Source of the DNA: Chlorocebus sabaeus
Lineage: Eukaryota > Chordata > Mammalia > Primates > Cercopithecidae
Direction of reading: 5' to 3'
Length of the DNA: 64,000 bases
Assembly: GCF_047675955.1 (NCBI RefSeq)
Contig: NW_027327641.1
Span: forward strand, 186,001 to 250,000
Shown here: positions 1 to 12,700 of the stretch, piece by piece
How positions within the stretch are numbered: position 1 is the first letter of the stretch
Layout: every line of letters begins with the position of its first letter
Translations under genes and position numbers: made by a program
The notes under the pieces: generated by a model
The model's database searches: none
What the model was told of the DNA's origin: nothing
Seen by the model: the letters and a program-made list of their open reading frames with translations, nothing else

Positions 1-3000
1 TCCTTAAAGTTTTTAATGAAAGATATTTCCTTTTCACCATAGCCCTCAAAGGGCTTCCAAATATCACGTTGCAAATTCCACAAGAACAGTCTTAGGGAAA
101 GGTTTCTTCAGGGGAAAGCTGTAACTCTGTTGGATGAGTTAACAGAACACAAAGCAGTTTCTCAGAAAGCTTCTTTCCAGTTTTTAACGGAAGATATTCC
201 CTTTTTCACCATAGCCCTCTATGGGCTTCTAAATATCACTTTGCAAATTCCACAAGAACAGTCTTAGCGAATCTCTTCTTGAGGGGAAAGCTGTAACTCT
301 GTGAGATGATATAACAGAAACCAAAGCAGTTTCTCAGAAAGCTTCCTTGCAGTTTTAATCTTAGAATATTTCCTTTTTCACCATTGCCCTCTTTGGTCAT
401 CCAAATATCACATTGCAAATTCCACAAGAATAGTCTTAGTGAACGGTGTCTTCAGGGGAGAGCTGTAACTCTGTGAAATGAATTAACAGAACACAAAGCA
501 GTATCTCAGAAACCTTCCTTCCAGTGTTTAACGGAAGATATTTCCTTTTCATCATAGCCCTCTCTGGGCTTCCAAATATCACTTTTCAAATTCCACAAGA
601 ACAGTCTTAGTGAAAGGCTTCTTGAGGGGAAAGCTGTAACTCTGGTGGATGAATTAACAGAACACAAAGCAGTTTCTTAGAATTCTTCTATTCTGTTTTT
701 ATCTTAGGATATTTCCTTTTTCACCATAGCCCTCTATGGGCTTCCAAATATCACATTGCAAATTCCACAAGAACAATATTAGCGAAAGGCTTCTTGAGGA
801 GAAAGCTGTAATTCTGTCAGATGAATTAACAGAACACAAAGCAGTTTCTCAGAAAGATTCTTTCCAGTTTTTATCTTAGGATATTTGCTTTTTCACCCTA
901 GCCCTCTATGGGCTTCCAAATATCACGTTGCAAATTCCACAAGAACAGTCTTAGCAAATGGCTTCTTGAGGGGAAATCTGTAACTCTGTGAGATGAATTA
1001 ACAGAACACAAGGCAGTTTTTCAGAAAGCTTCTTTCCAGTTTTTAACTGAAGATATTTCCTTTTTCACCATAGCCACCTATGGGCTTCCAAATATCACTT
1101 TGCAAATTCCACAAGAACAGTCTTAGCCAAAGACTTCTTGAGGGGAAAGCAGTAACTCTGTGAGATGAATTAACAGAACACAAAGCAGTTTCTCAGAAAG
1201 CTTCTTTCCAGTTTTTAACTCAAGATATTTCCTTTTTCACCGTAGCCCGCTAAGGGCTTCCAAATATCACTTTCCAAATTCCACAAGAACAGTCTTAGTG
1301 AAATGTTTATTGAGGAGAGAGCTGTAACTCTATGAAATGAATAAACAGAACACAAAGCAGTTTCTCAGAAAGCTTCCTTCCAGTTTTTAATGGAAGATAT
1401 TTCCTTTTCACCATATCCCTCTCTGGGCTTCCAAATATCACTTTGCAAATTCCACAACAACAGTCATAGGGAAAGGCTTCTTGAGGGGAAAGCTGTAACT
1501 ATCTTGGAAGAATTAACAGAACACAAGCAGTTTCTCAGAAATCTTCTTTCCAGTGTTTAACGGAAGATATTTCCTTTTTCACCGTACCTTCTATGGGCTT
1601 CCAAATATCACTTTGCAAATTCCACAAGAACAGTCTTAGCGAATCTCTTCTTGAGGGGAAAGCTATAACTCTGTGATATGATATAATAGAAACCAAAGCA
1701 GTTTCTCAGAAAGCTTCTTTGCAGTTTTTATCTTAGAATATTTCCTTTTTCACCAAAGCCCACTTTGGTCATCCAAATATCACATTGCAAATTCCACAAG
1801 AATAGTCTTAGTGAACGGTGTTTTCAGGGGAAAGCTGTAACTCTGTGAGATGAATTAACAGAACACAAAGCAGTATCTCAGAAACCTTCCTTCCAGTGTT
1901 TAACGGAAGATATTTCCTTTTCATCATAGCCCTCTATGGGCTTCAAAATATCACTTTGTAAATTCCACAAGAACAGTCTTAGTGAAAGGCTTCTTGAGGG
2001 CAAGCTCTAACTCTGTGGGAAGAAATAACAGAACACAAAGCAGTTTCTCAGGAAACTTCTTTACACTTTTTATGGAAGATATTTCCTTTTTCACCATAGC
2101 CCTCTATGGGCTTCCAAATATCACTTTGCAAATTCCACAAGAACAATCTTAGCGAAAGGCTTCTTGAGGGGAACGCTGTAACTCTGTGAGATGAATTAAC
2201 ACAACACAAAGGAGTTTCTCAAAAAGCTTCTTTCCAGTTTTTATCTTAGGATATTTCCTTTTTCACCATAGCCCTCTATGGGCTTCCAAATATCACTTTG
2301 CAAATTCCAAAAGAACAGTCTTAGCAAATGGCTTCTTGAGGGGAAAGCTGTAACTATTTGAGATGATATAACAGAACTCAAAGCAGTTTCTCAGAAATCT
2401 TCTTTCCAGTTTTTATCTTAGGATATTTTCTTTTTCAGCATAGCCCTCTATGGGCATCCAAATATCACTTTGCAAAATCCTCAAGAACAGTCTTAGTGAT
2501 CGGAGCCTTGAGGGGAAAGCTGTAACTCTCTGAGATGAATCAACAGAACACAAAGCAGTTTCTCAGAAAGCTTCCTTCCAATTTTTAACGAAAGATATTT
2601 CCTTTTCACCATAGCCCTCTATGGGCTTACAAATATCACTTTGCAATTTTCACTAGAACAGTCTTAGAAAAAGGCTTACTGAGGGGAAAGCTTTAACTCT
2701 TTGAGATGAAATAACAGTACACAAAGCAGTTTCTCAGAAAGCTTCTTTTCACTTTTTAACGGAAGGTATTTCCTTCTTCACCATTGCACTCTATGGGCTT
2801 TCAAATATCACTTTCCAAATTGCACAAGAACAGTGTTAGCGAAAGGTTTATTGAGGTGAAAGCTGTAACTCTATGAAATGAATTAACAGAAGACAACACA
2901 GTTTCTCAGAACGCTTCCTTTCAGTTTTTATCTTAGGATATTTCCTTTTTCACCATAGCCCTCTATGGGCTTCCAAATATCACTTTGCCAATTCCACAAG

Positions 3001-6000
3001 AACAGTCTTAGAGAAAGGCTTCTTGTGGGGAAAGCTGTAACTCTGTGAGATGAATTAACAGAACACAAAGCAGTTTCTCAGAAAGATACTTTCCAGTTTT
3101 TATCTTAGGATATTTCCTTTTTCACCATATCCCTCTATGGGCTTCCAAATATCACTTTGCAAATAGCACAAGAACAGTCTTAGCGAAAGGCTTCTTGAGG
3201 GGAAAGCAGAAACACTGTGAGATGAACTAACAGAACACAAAGCAGTTTCTCAGAAAGCTACTTTCCAGTTTTTATCTTAGGATATTTGCTTTTTTACCCT
3301 AGCCCTCTATGGGCTTCCAAATATCACTTTGGAAATTCCACAAGAACAGTCTTAGCAAATGGCGTCTTGAGAGGAAAGCTGTAAGTCTGTGAGATGAATT
3401 ACCAGAACACGAAGCAGTTTCTCAGAAAGTTTCTTTCCAGTTTTTAACGGAAGATATTTCCATTATCACCATAGCCCACTATGGAATTCCAAACATCTCT
3501 TTTCAAATTCCACAAGAATAGTCTTAGCGAAAGGCTTCTTGAAGGGAAAGCTGTAACTTTGTGAGATGAAGTAACAGAACACAAAGCAGTATCTCAGAAA
3601 GCTTCTTTCCACTTTTTAACGGAAGGTATTTCCTTTTTCACCATAGCCCTCTAAGGGCTTTCAAATATCACTTTCCAAATTCCACAAGAACAGTCTTAGT
3701 GAAATGTTTATTGAGGAGAGAGCTGTAACTCTATGAAATGAATAAACAGAACACAAAGCAGTTTCTCAGAAAGCTTCTTTCCAGTTTTTAACTAAAGATA
3801 TTTCCTTATTCAATACCCTTCTATGTGCTTCAAAATATCACATTGCCAATTCCACAGGAACAGACTTAGCGAAAGGCTTCTTGAGGTGAAATCAGTAAGT
3901 CTGTGAGATGAATTAACAGAACAGAAAGCAGTTTCTCAGAAAGCTTCTTTGCAGTTTTTCACGGAAGATATTTCATTTTTCAACATAGCCCTCTATGGGC
4001 TTCCAAATATCACTTTGCAAATTCCACAAGAACAGTCTTAGCAAATGGCTTCTTGAGGGGAAAGCTGTAACTATTTGAGATGATATAACAGAACTCAAAG
4101 CAGTTTCTCAGAAACCTTCTTTGCAGTTTTTATCTTAGGATATTTCCTTTTTCACCATAGCCCTCTATGGGCATCCAAATATCACTTTGCAAAATCCACA
4201 AGAACAGTCTTAGCGAAAGGCTTCTTGAGGGTCAATCTGTAACTCTGAGATGAATTAACAGTACAGAAAGCAGTTTCTCAGAAAGCTTCTTTCCAGTTTT
4301 TAACGGAAGATATTTCCTTTTTCACCGTAGCCCTCTATGGGCTTCTAAATATCACTTTCCAAAATCAACAAGAACAGTGTTAGCGAAAGACTTCTTGAGG
4401 GGAAAGCTGTAATTCTGTGAGATGAATTAACAGAACACAAAGCAGTTTCTCAGAAAGCTTCTCTCCAGTTTTTAACGGAGGATATTTCCTTTTCACCATA
4501 GCCCTCTTTGGGCTTCCAAATATCACTTTGCAAATTCCACAAGAACAGTCTTAGCGAAAGGCTTCTTGAGGGGAAAGCTGTACTATGTGAGATGAATTAA
4601 CAGAACACAAAGCAATTTCTCAGAAAGCGTCTTTCCAGTTTATAAAGAAAGGTATTTCCTTTTTCACCATAGCCGTCCTTGAGCTACCAAATATCACTTT
4701 GCAAATTCCACATGAACAGTCTTAGTGAAAGGCTTCTTGACGTAAAATCCGTAAGTCTGTGAGATGAATTAACAGAACAGAAAGCAGTTTCTCAGAAAAC
4801 TTCTTTGCAGTTTATAACACAGGATATTTGCTTTTTCACCATAGCCCTCTATGGGCTTCCAAATATCACTTTGCAAATTCCACAAGAACAGTCTTAGCGA
4901 AAGGCTTCTTGAGGGGAAAGCTGTAACTCTGTGAGATGAATTAACAGAACGCAAAGCAGTTTCTCAGAAAGCTTCTTTCCTGTATTTTACGGAAGATAAT
5001 TCCTTTTTCACCATAGCCCGCTAAGGGTTTCCAAATATTTCTTTGCAAATTCCACAAGAACAGTCTTAGCAAGAGGTTTCTTGAGGGGAAAGCTGTAATT
5101 CTGTGAGATGAATTGACAGAACACAAAGCAGATTCTCAGAAAGCTTCTTTCCAGTTTTTAACTAAAGATATTTCCTTATTCAATAGCCTTCTATGGGCTT
5201 CCAAATATCACTTTGCCAATTCCACAAGAACAGACTTAGCGAAAGGCTTCTTGAGGTGAAATCCGTAAGTCTGTGAGATGAATTAACAGAACAGAAAGCA
5301 GTTTCTCAGAAAGCTTCTTAGCAGTTTTTCACGGAAGATATTTCGTTTTTCGCCATAGCCCTCTATGGGCTTCCAAATATCTCTTTGCAAATTCTACAAG
5401 AACAGTCTTAGCAAATGGCTTCTTGAGGGGAAAGCTGTAACTATTTGAGATGATATAACAGAACTCAAAGCAGTTTCTCGGAAACCTCTTTGCAGTTTTT
5501 ATCTTAGGATATTTCCTTTTTCACCATAGCCCTCTATGGGCATCCAAATATCACGTTGCAAAATCCACAAGAACCGTCTTAGTGAACGGAGCCATGAGGG
5601 GATAGCTGTAACCCTCTGAGATGAATTAACAGAACACTAAGCGGTTTCTCAGAAAGATTCCTTCCAGTTTTTAACGAAAGATATTTCCTTTTCACCGTAG
5701 CCCTCAAAGGGCTTCCAAATATCACGTTGCAAATTCCACAAGAACAGTCTTAGTTAAAGGTTTATTCAGGGGAAAGCTGTAACTCTGTTGGATGAGTTAA
5801 CAGAACACAAAGCAGTTTCTCAGAAAGCTTCTTTTCAATTTTTAACGGAAGATATTTCCTTTTTCACCATTGCTCTCTAAGGGCTTCCAAATATCTCTTT
5901 GCAAATTCCAGAAGAATCGTCTTAGCGAAAGGCTTTTTGAGGTGAAAGCTGTATCTCTGTGAGATGAATTAACAGAACAGAAAGCAGTTTCTCAGAAAGC

Positions 6001-7557
6001 TTCTTTCCAGTTTTTAACGGAAGATATTCGCTCTTTCACCATAGCCCTCTATGGGCTTCCAAATATCACTTTGCAAATTCCACAGGAACAGTCTTAGCGA
6101 ATCTCTTCTCGAGGGGAAAGCTGTAACTCTGTGAGATGATATAACAGAAACCAAAGCAGTTTCTCAGAAAGCTTCTTTGCAGTTTTTATCTTAGAATATT
6201 TCCTTTTTCACCATAGCCCTCTTTGGTCATCCAAATATCACATTGCAAATTCCACAAGAATAGTCTTAGTGAACGGTGTCTTCAGGGGAAAGCTGTAACT
6301 CTGTGAGATGAATTAACAGAACACAAAGCAGTATCTCAGAAACCTTCCTTCCAGTGTTTAACGGAAGATATTTCCTTTTCATCAGAGCCCTCTATGGGCT
6401 TCCAAATATCACTTTTCAAATTCCACAAGAACAGTCTTAGTGAAAGGCTTCTTGAGTGGAAAGCTGTAACTCTGGTGGATGAATTAACAGAACACAAAGC
6501 AGTTTCTTAGAATTCTTCTATTCTGTTTTTATCTTAGGATATTTCCTTTTTCACCATAGCCCTCTATGGGCTTCCAAATATCACATTGCAAATTCCATAA
6601 GAACAATATTAGCGAAAGGCTTCTTGAGGGGAAAGCTGTAATTCTGTCAGATGAATTAACAGAACACAAATCAGTTTCTCAGAAAGATTCTTTCCAGGTT
6701 TTATCTTAGGATATTTGCTTTTTCACCCAAGCCCTCTAGGGGCTTCCAAATATCACTTTGCAAATTCCACAAGAACAGTCTTAGCAAATGGCTTCTTGAG
6801 GGGAAATCTGTAACTCTGTGAGATGAATTAAGAGAACACAAAGCAGTTTCTCAGAAAGCTTCTTTCCAGTTTTTAACTCAAGATATTTCCTTTTTCACCG
6901 TAGCCCTCTATGGGCTTCCAAATATCACTTTGTAAATTCCACAAGAACAGTCTTAGCGAAAGGCTTCTTGAGGAGAAAGTTGTAACTCTGTGAAATGAAT
7001 TAAGAGAACACAAAGCAGTTTCTCAGAAAGCTTCTTTCCAGTTTTTAACTCAAGATATTTCCTTTTTCACCGTAGCCCTCTCTGGGCTTCCAAATATCAC
7101 TTTGCAAATTCCACAAGAACAGTCTTAACGAAGGGCTTCTTGAGGGGAAAGCTGTAACTCTGTGAGATGAATTAACAGAGAACAAAGCAGTTTCTCAGAA
7201 AGCTTCTTTCCACTTTTTAACGGAAGATGTTTCCTTTTTCACCATAGCCCTCTATGGGCTTCCAAATATCACTTTGCAAATTCCACAAGAACAGTCTTAG
7301 CGAAAGGCTTTTTGAGGTCAAAGCTGTAACTCTGTGAGATGAATTAACAGAACGCAAAGAAGTTTCTCAGAAAGCTTCTTTCCACTTTTTAATCGAAGAT
7401 ATTTCCTTTTTCACCATAGCCCTCTATGGGCTTCCTAATATCACTTTGCAAATTCCACAGGAACAGTCTTAGGGAAAGGCTTCTTGAGGGTGAAGCTGTA
7501 ACTCTGTGAGATGAATTAACAGAACACAAAGCAGTTTCTCAGAAAGCTTCTTTCCAC
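1..7557 (-). repeat. Diverged alpha satellite, left block (about 44 monomers)
   Basis: Head-to-tail monomers of about 171-172 bp. Each has the same landmarks in order: a poly-T/aacggaag segment, a pJ-alpha-like box, a tatgggcttccaaatatcac segment, a ttccacaagaacagtcttag segment, a ctctgtgagatgaattaac segment and a ttctcagaaagcttctt segment. The reverse complement matches the Old World monkey alphoid monomer, so the block is antisense to the usual published orientation. Adjacent monomers differ at many sites, unlike the right-hand HOR array. Relic higher-order structure survives: distinctive variants recur at multiples of about 171.5 bp. No orientation switch is visible and no gene is present. 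Alpha satellite identity is very secure; the evolutionary layer is inferred. Confidence 0.95.
3780..5570 (-). repeat. Relic 8-monomer periodicity in left alpha satellite
   Basis: A stretch of about 420 bp starting near 3780 recurs near 5150. It includes the unusual ttccttattcaat box variant and the taactatttgagatgatat variant. Marker offsets are 3791 to 5161 and 4068 to 5438, both 1370 bp, or eight monomers. A third copy of the taactatttg variant lies at 2351. Similarity fades on both sides, so this is a degraded remnant of a former multi-monomer repeat, not an active HOR. Confidence 0.7.
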
Positions 7558-7567
7558 TTTTTTTTTT
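7558..7567 (-). other. Terminal poly(A) tail of L1 A transduction at its EN target site
   Basis: Ten T residues (poly(A) on the minus strand) interrupt an alpha monomer right after ttccac. The monomer resumes at 21338-21343 with tttttaacgg, so the uninterrupted target would read ctttttaacgg, a classic L1 endonuclease site (TTTTT/AA). An AATAAA hexamer lies on the minus strand at 7591-7596, about 24 bp before the tail. This is where a transduced transcript would be expected to have been cleaved and polyadenylated. Confidence 0.7.
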
Positions 7568-7675
7568 AATATTACATGCTTAATTTCTTTTTTATTTATA
7601 TAATTTTGTGTAACAATCACTCATGAAATATCAGAATTCTTATTACTTAGTACATAAAGAATATTCAAGAAATAT

Positions 7676-8195
7676 TGTTGCCGTAGAAAGCTAGTCAAAT
7701 ATGAGCAGGACAGGAGAGGGCTCCCCTCTTCCACACACCAAATGTGTTGGGAGACCCTCAGGTGATGGTCAAGGAGTTGTTAACTGTTTCTCTAAAGTAG
7801 TAATTGGTCATACCTGGTGTCAAGGAAAGGCAGGCTTCTAATAGAAAACACCTGAAACTGATCAGCAACTTCCCAATGAGATCTCAGGAGTGAGGAGAAG
7901 TAAGGCAAGATCCCGGAAGTATGCCAATGTAGAAAACCCCAAGTCAAGAAGTCAAGCTGTGCACTTGGCTTCTCAAGTCTCCCACTTGGCCCTCTTCCAG
8001 GTTGTACTTCCCTTCTTTTCCTTTCTGTTTTAAAGCCTTTTAATAAACCTCCTCTCCTGCTCTGAAAATTACCTCTGTCTCACTTTCTGCCTTATGCTCC
8101 TTAGTGGAATTCCTTCTGAGGAAGCAAGAATGGAGGGTGCTGCAAACCTATACAGATTCGCTGCCAATGTCTCCAGAACTCGGATGCCGTCAACA
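7676..8195 (+). mobile_element. Solitary endogenous retrovirus LTR, probably class I, family not recognised
   Basis: A segment of about 520 bp starts TGTTG and ends CAACA, matching inverted ends typical of LTRs. An aataaa polyadenylation-type hexamer lies at 8042-8047, followed by a CT-rich stretch. After it comes a U5-like end with ttctgccttatgctcc and gaattccttctgaggaagc, wording common to gammaretrovirus-like primate LTRs. No internal retroviral sequence or second LTR is visible. I see no clear 4-6 bp target duplication (flanks atat and ggta), so the ends could be off or one flank altered. The start could instead be tgttgggag at 7745. The strand is assigned from the polyadenylation hexamer. 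Confidence 0.55.
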
Positions 8196-8916
8196 GGTAA
8201 TAACATTGCTTTAAATATTTTTCATAATTATATCATGCTAAAAAACTAAGTATAACAGTGTCAAATACAAATACAATTAAAGCTTTTTGAATTCTATTTT
8301 ACTTTACAAGGTTTTTTAAATCAAGTATGATTTTTCCTGGTACAATTAAATTATAATTCTTTTCATATTTATATTTAATCATTTTATATAGAATTATTTT
8401 ATATTTCTAGTACTTATTATTCTAGTATATCTCTTTTAGGCTTACTTTATGTCTCACTTTTATGAAAATAAGTAAAATATATATTTGATACATTACAATA
8501 ACTTAGCAAAATGCTCAGGTATAATGCTATTTAAAAATTAATATACCATATTTCTATAATAATGCTATAGTTTTCTCATAAAATAATAAATCTTTTTAAT
8601 GTTTGAAATTATAGGATGATAAGTGGTCTTTAATTTATTCCCCTTATTTGAATTTTCAGTAGTGAATATGCTCTTTCAAAAATATTTTTATGATAAATTC
8701 CAAATGCATACAATAGTGGATTACCTCTAGGTACTCATCATTCATTTCACCAACATCAACACTTGTCCAATTCCTTTTATCTTCACTCACTTCTCCCCAT
8801 TTCCCCCAACCGCATTCCTGCCACATCTGCTGACTCAAACCGTTCAAAGGATTGTTTGGTCAATCCTTTTGTAACAATTTAGTTTTGTGCTTTTCCTAAA
8901 AAATAAGTGGAAGATT
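8196..8916. other. AT-rich non-satellite sequence, nothing recognised
   Basis: AT-rich DNA inside the probable transduced segment. There is no credible coding frame, RNA gene or repeat I can name. The stretch near 8690-8870 is less AT-rich and resembles ordinary euchromatic intergenic DNA. A 63-codon minus-strand frame at 8656-8847 has no recognisable features and is not called. Confidence 0.5.
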
Positions 8917-9345
8917 ATTTTTTATTTTTTATTTTTTATTTTTTAAAATTATTTATTTCAATTTTGTGGGTATATAGTAGATGTATGTATTTATGGGGTG
9001 CATGAGATGTTCTGATTCAGGCATGCAATGAATAATAATCACATCAGGTAAAATGGGGTATCCATTCTCTCAAGCATTTATCCTTTGTGTTACAAGCAAT
9101 CCAATTAGACTCTTTCAGTTATTTCAAAATGCACAGTTAAATTATTACTACTATAGTCGCCTTGTTGAGCTATCAAATACTAGATCTTATTTATTCTTTC
9201 TGTTTTTTTGTACCCATTAACCATCTCCAGCTTTCCCTCAAACCCCCACTACCCTTCCCAGCCTCTGGTAACCATGCTTCTACTCTCTATCTCCATGAGT
9301 TCAATTGTTTTGATTTTTAGATCTCACAAATAAGTGAGAACATGA
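8917..9345 (-). mobile_element. Old L1 3' end (L1MA-like), partial
   Basis: Read on the minus strand, it has the 3' UTR wording of mammalian-wide to early-primate L1 elements: a tggttaccagaggctggg motif, then ggttaatgggtacaaa, then a gactatagta segment. It ends in an A-rich tail near 8917-8945. About 430 bp is present, with no ORF2. It is in the same orientation as L1 A but far more diverged, so it was already part of the donor locus when that DNA was mobilised. The subfamily is uncertain. Confidence 0.75.
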
Positions 9346-9471
9346 AATTAGAATTATTATTAAACAGATCTCAAAATGTGACTTAGTTGCGTATCTTCTC
9401 CTCCTCTCCCTGTATCAACCTGTTTCAGCCTGGAAGCCTCTAGTGGGAAGGAGGGATGTGGTTGGTTGCTT

Positions 9472-9507
<36 letters not shown>

Positions 9508-9721
9508 TTTAAGTTCTAGGGTACATGTGCATAACGTGCAGGTTGTTACATATGTATACTTGTGCCCTGTTGCTGTGCTGCACCTATCAACTCGTCAGCA
9601 CCCATCAACTCGTCATTTACATCAGGTATAACTCCCAAAGCAATCCCTCCCCCCTCCCCCCTCCCCATGATAGGCCCCGGTGTGTGATGTTCCCCTTCCC
9701 GAGTCCAAGTGATCTCATTGT

Positions 9722-12700
9722 TCAGTTCCCACCTATGAGTGAGAACATGCGGTGTTTGGTTTTCTGTTCTTGTGATAGTTTGCTAAGAATGATGGGTTCC
9801 AGCTGCATCTATGTCCCTACAAAGGACACAAACTCATCCTTTTTTATGGCTGCATAGTATTCCATGGTGTATATGTGCCACCTTTTCTTAATCCAGTCTG
9901 TCACTGATGGACATTTGGGTTGATTCCAAGTCTTTGCTATTGTGAATAGTGCCGCAATAAACATACGTGTGCATGTGTCTTTATAGCAGCATGATTTATA
10001 ATCCTTTGGGTATATACCCAGTAATGGGATGGCTGGGTCATATGGTACGTCTAGTTCTAGATCCTTGAGGAATCACCATACTGTTTTCCATAATGATTGA
10101 ACTAGTTTACAATCCCACCAACAGTGTAAAAGTGTTCCTATTTCTCCACATCCTCTCCAGCACCTGTTGTTTCCTGACTTTTGAATGATCGCCATTCTAA
10201 CTGGTGTGAGATGGTATCTCAGTGTGGTTTTGATTTGCATTTCTCTGATGGCCAGTGATGATGAGCATTTTTTCATGTGTCTGTTGGCTGTATGAATGTC
10301 TTCTTTTGAGAAATGTCTGTTCATATCCTTTGCCCACTTTTTGATGGGGTTGTTTGTTTTTTTCTTGTAAATTTGTTTGAGGTCTTTGTAGGTTCTGGAT
10401 ATTAGCCTTTCTCAGAAGAGTAGATTGCAAAAATTTTCTCCCACTCTGTAGGTTGCCTGCTCACTCTGATGGTAGTTTCTTTTGCTGTGCAGAAGCTCTT
10501 TAGTTTAATGAGATACCATTTGTCAATTTTGGCTTTTGCTGCCGTTGCTTTTGGTGTTATAGACATGAAGTCTTTGCACATGCCTATGTCCTGAATGGTA
10601 CTACCTAGGTTTTCCTCTAGAGTTTTTATGGTATTAGGTCTAACGTTTAAGTCTCTAATCCATCTTGAATTAATTTTCGTATAAGGAGTAAGGAAAGGAT
10701 CCAGTTTCAGCTTTCTGCTTATGGCTAGCCAATTTTCCTAGCACCATTTATTAAATAGGGAATCCTTTCCCCATTTCTTGTTTCTCTAAGGTTTGTCAAA
10801 GATCAGATGGCTGTAGATGTGTGGTATTATTTCTGAGGACTCTGTTCTGTTCCATTAGTCTATATCTCTGTTTTGGTACCAGTACCATGCTGTTTTGTTG
10901 ACTGTAGCCTTGTAGTATAGTTTGAAGTCAGGTAGCGTGATGCCTCCAGCTTTGTTCTTTTGTTATAGGATTGTCTTGGAAATGCGGGCTCTTTTTTGGT
11001 TCCATATGAACTTTAAAGCAGTTTTTTCCAATTCTGTGAAGAAACTCCTTGGTAGCTTGATGGGAATGGCATTGAATCTATAAATTACCTAGGGCAGTAT
11101 GGCCATTTTCACGATATTGATTCTTCCTATCCATGAGCATGGTATGTTCTTCCATTTGTTTGTGTCCTCTTTTATTTCATTGAGCAGTGGTTTGTAGTTC
11201 TCCTTGAAGAGGTCCTTTACATCCCTTGTAAGTTGGATTCCTAGGTGTTTTATTCTCTTTGAAGCAATTGTGAATGGAAGTTCATTCATGATTTGGCTCT
11301 CTGTTTGTCTGTTACTGGTGTATACGAATGCTTGTGATTTTTGCACATTAATTTTGTATCCTGAGACTTTGCTGAAGTTGCTTATCAGCTTAAGGAGATT
11401 TCGGGCTGAGACAATGGGATTTTCTAAATATACAATCATGTCATCTGCAAAGAGGGACAGTTTGACTTCTTCTTTTCCTAACTGAATCCCCTTGATTTCT
11501 TTCTCTTGCCTGATTGCCCTAGCCAGGACTTCCAACACTATGTTGAATAGGAGTGGTGAGAGAGGGCATCCCTGTCTTGTGCCAGTTTTCAAAGGGAATT
11601 TTTCCAGTTTTTGCCGATTCAGTATGATATTGGCTGTGGGTTTGTCATAAATAGCTCTTATGATTTTGAGGTACGTTCCATCAATACCGAATTTATTGAG
11701 CGTTTTTAGCATGAAGGGCTGTTGAATTTTGTCAAAAGCCTTTTCTGCATCTATTGAGATAATCATGTGGTTCTTGTCTTTGGTTCTGTTTATATGCTGG
11801 ATTATGTTTATTGATTTGCGAATGTTGAACCAGCCTTGCATCCCAGGGATGACGCCCACTTGATCATGGTGGATAAGCTTTTCGATGTGCTGTTGAATAC
11901 AGTTTGCCAGTATTTTATTGAGGATTTTTGCATCAATGTTCATCAGGGATATTGGTCTAAAATTCTCTTTTTTTGTTGTGTCTCTGCCAGGCTTTGGTAT
12001 CAGGATGATGTTGGCCTCATAAGATGAGTTAGGGAGGATTCCCTGTTTTTCTATTGATTGGAATAGTTTCAGAAGGAATGGTACCAGCTCCTCCTTGTAC
12101 CTCTGGTAGAATTCGGCTGTGAATCCATCTGATCCTGGACTTTTTTTCGTTGGTAGGCTATTAATTATTGCCTCAATTTCAGAGCCTGCTATTGGTCTAT
12201 TCAGGGATTCAACTTCTTCCTGGTTTAGTCTTGGAAGAGTGTAAGTGTCCAGGAAATTATCCATTTCTTCTAGATTTTCTAGTTTATTTGCGTAGAGGTG
12301 TTTATAGTATTCTCTGATGGTAGTTTGTATTTCTGTGGGGTCGGTGGTGATATCCCCTTTATCATTTTTTATTGCGTCTATTTGATTCTTCTCCCTTTTC
12401 TTCTTTATTAGTCTTGCTAGAGGTCTGTCAATTTTGTTGATCTTTTCAAAAAACCAACTCCTGGATTCATTGATTTTTTGGAGGGATTTTTGTGTCTCTA
12501 TCTCCTTCAGTTCTGCTCTGATCTTAGTGATTTCTTGCCTTCTGCTAGCTTTTGAATGAGTTTGCTCTTGCTTCTCTAGTTCTTTTCATTGCGATGTTAG
12601 AGTGTCAATTTTAGATCTTTCCTGCTTTCTCTTGTGGGCATTTAGTGCTATAAATTTCCCTCTACACACTGCTTTAAATGTGTCCCAGAGATTCTGGTAT

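Larger units (their letters stand above)
7568..9472 (-). other. Probable 1.9-kb 3' transduction carried by L1 A
   Basis: Non-satellite DNA lies between the internal L1 A poly(A) tract (9473-9500) and a second terminal tract (7558-7567), next to a minus-strand AATAAA (7591-7596). It holds an LTR (7676-8195), AT-rich unplaced DNA (8196-8916), an old L1MA-like 3' end (8917-9345) and about 125 bp of unplaced sequence. The two poly(A) tracts, the polyadenylation signal and the EN-type target are the expected marks of read-through retrotransposition. The alternative is a segmental transposition of a locus that already held L1 A. That would not readily explain why the alpha monomer is rejoined so exactly at a TTTTT/AA site. 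Confidence 0.65.

Noticed and set aside
4769..5126. Recurring minus-strand frames of about 61 codons with similar peptides (MCSVNSSHRVTAFPSR type), also at 34113, 39369, 40570, 47940 and elsewhere
   Set aside because: They are the alpha monomer translated. Because 172 is not a multiple of three the frame changes every monomer, and the frames appear wherever stops happen to be mutated. There is no sign of selection for coding.
11204..12027. Plus-strand frames across L1 A ORF2 (and equivalents at 16196-17165, 17369-18160, 18674-18895, 20266-20487, 21001-21222)
   Set aside because: Shadows of ORF1 and ORF2 on the opposite strand; they recur at the same positions in both L1 copies.
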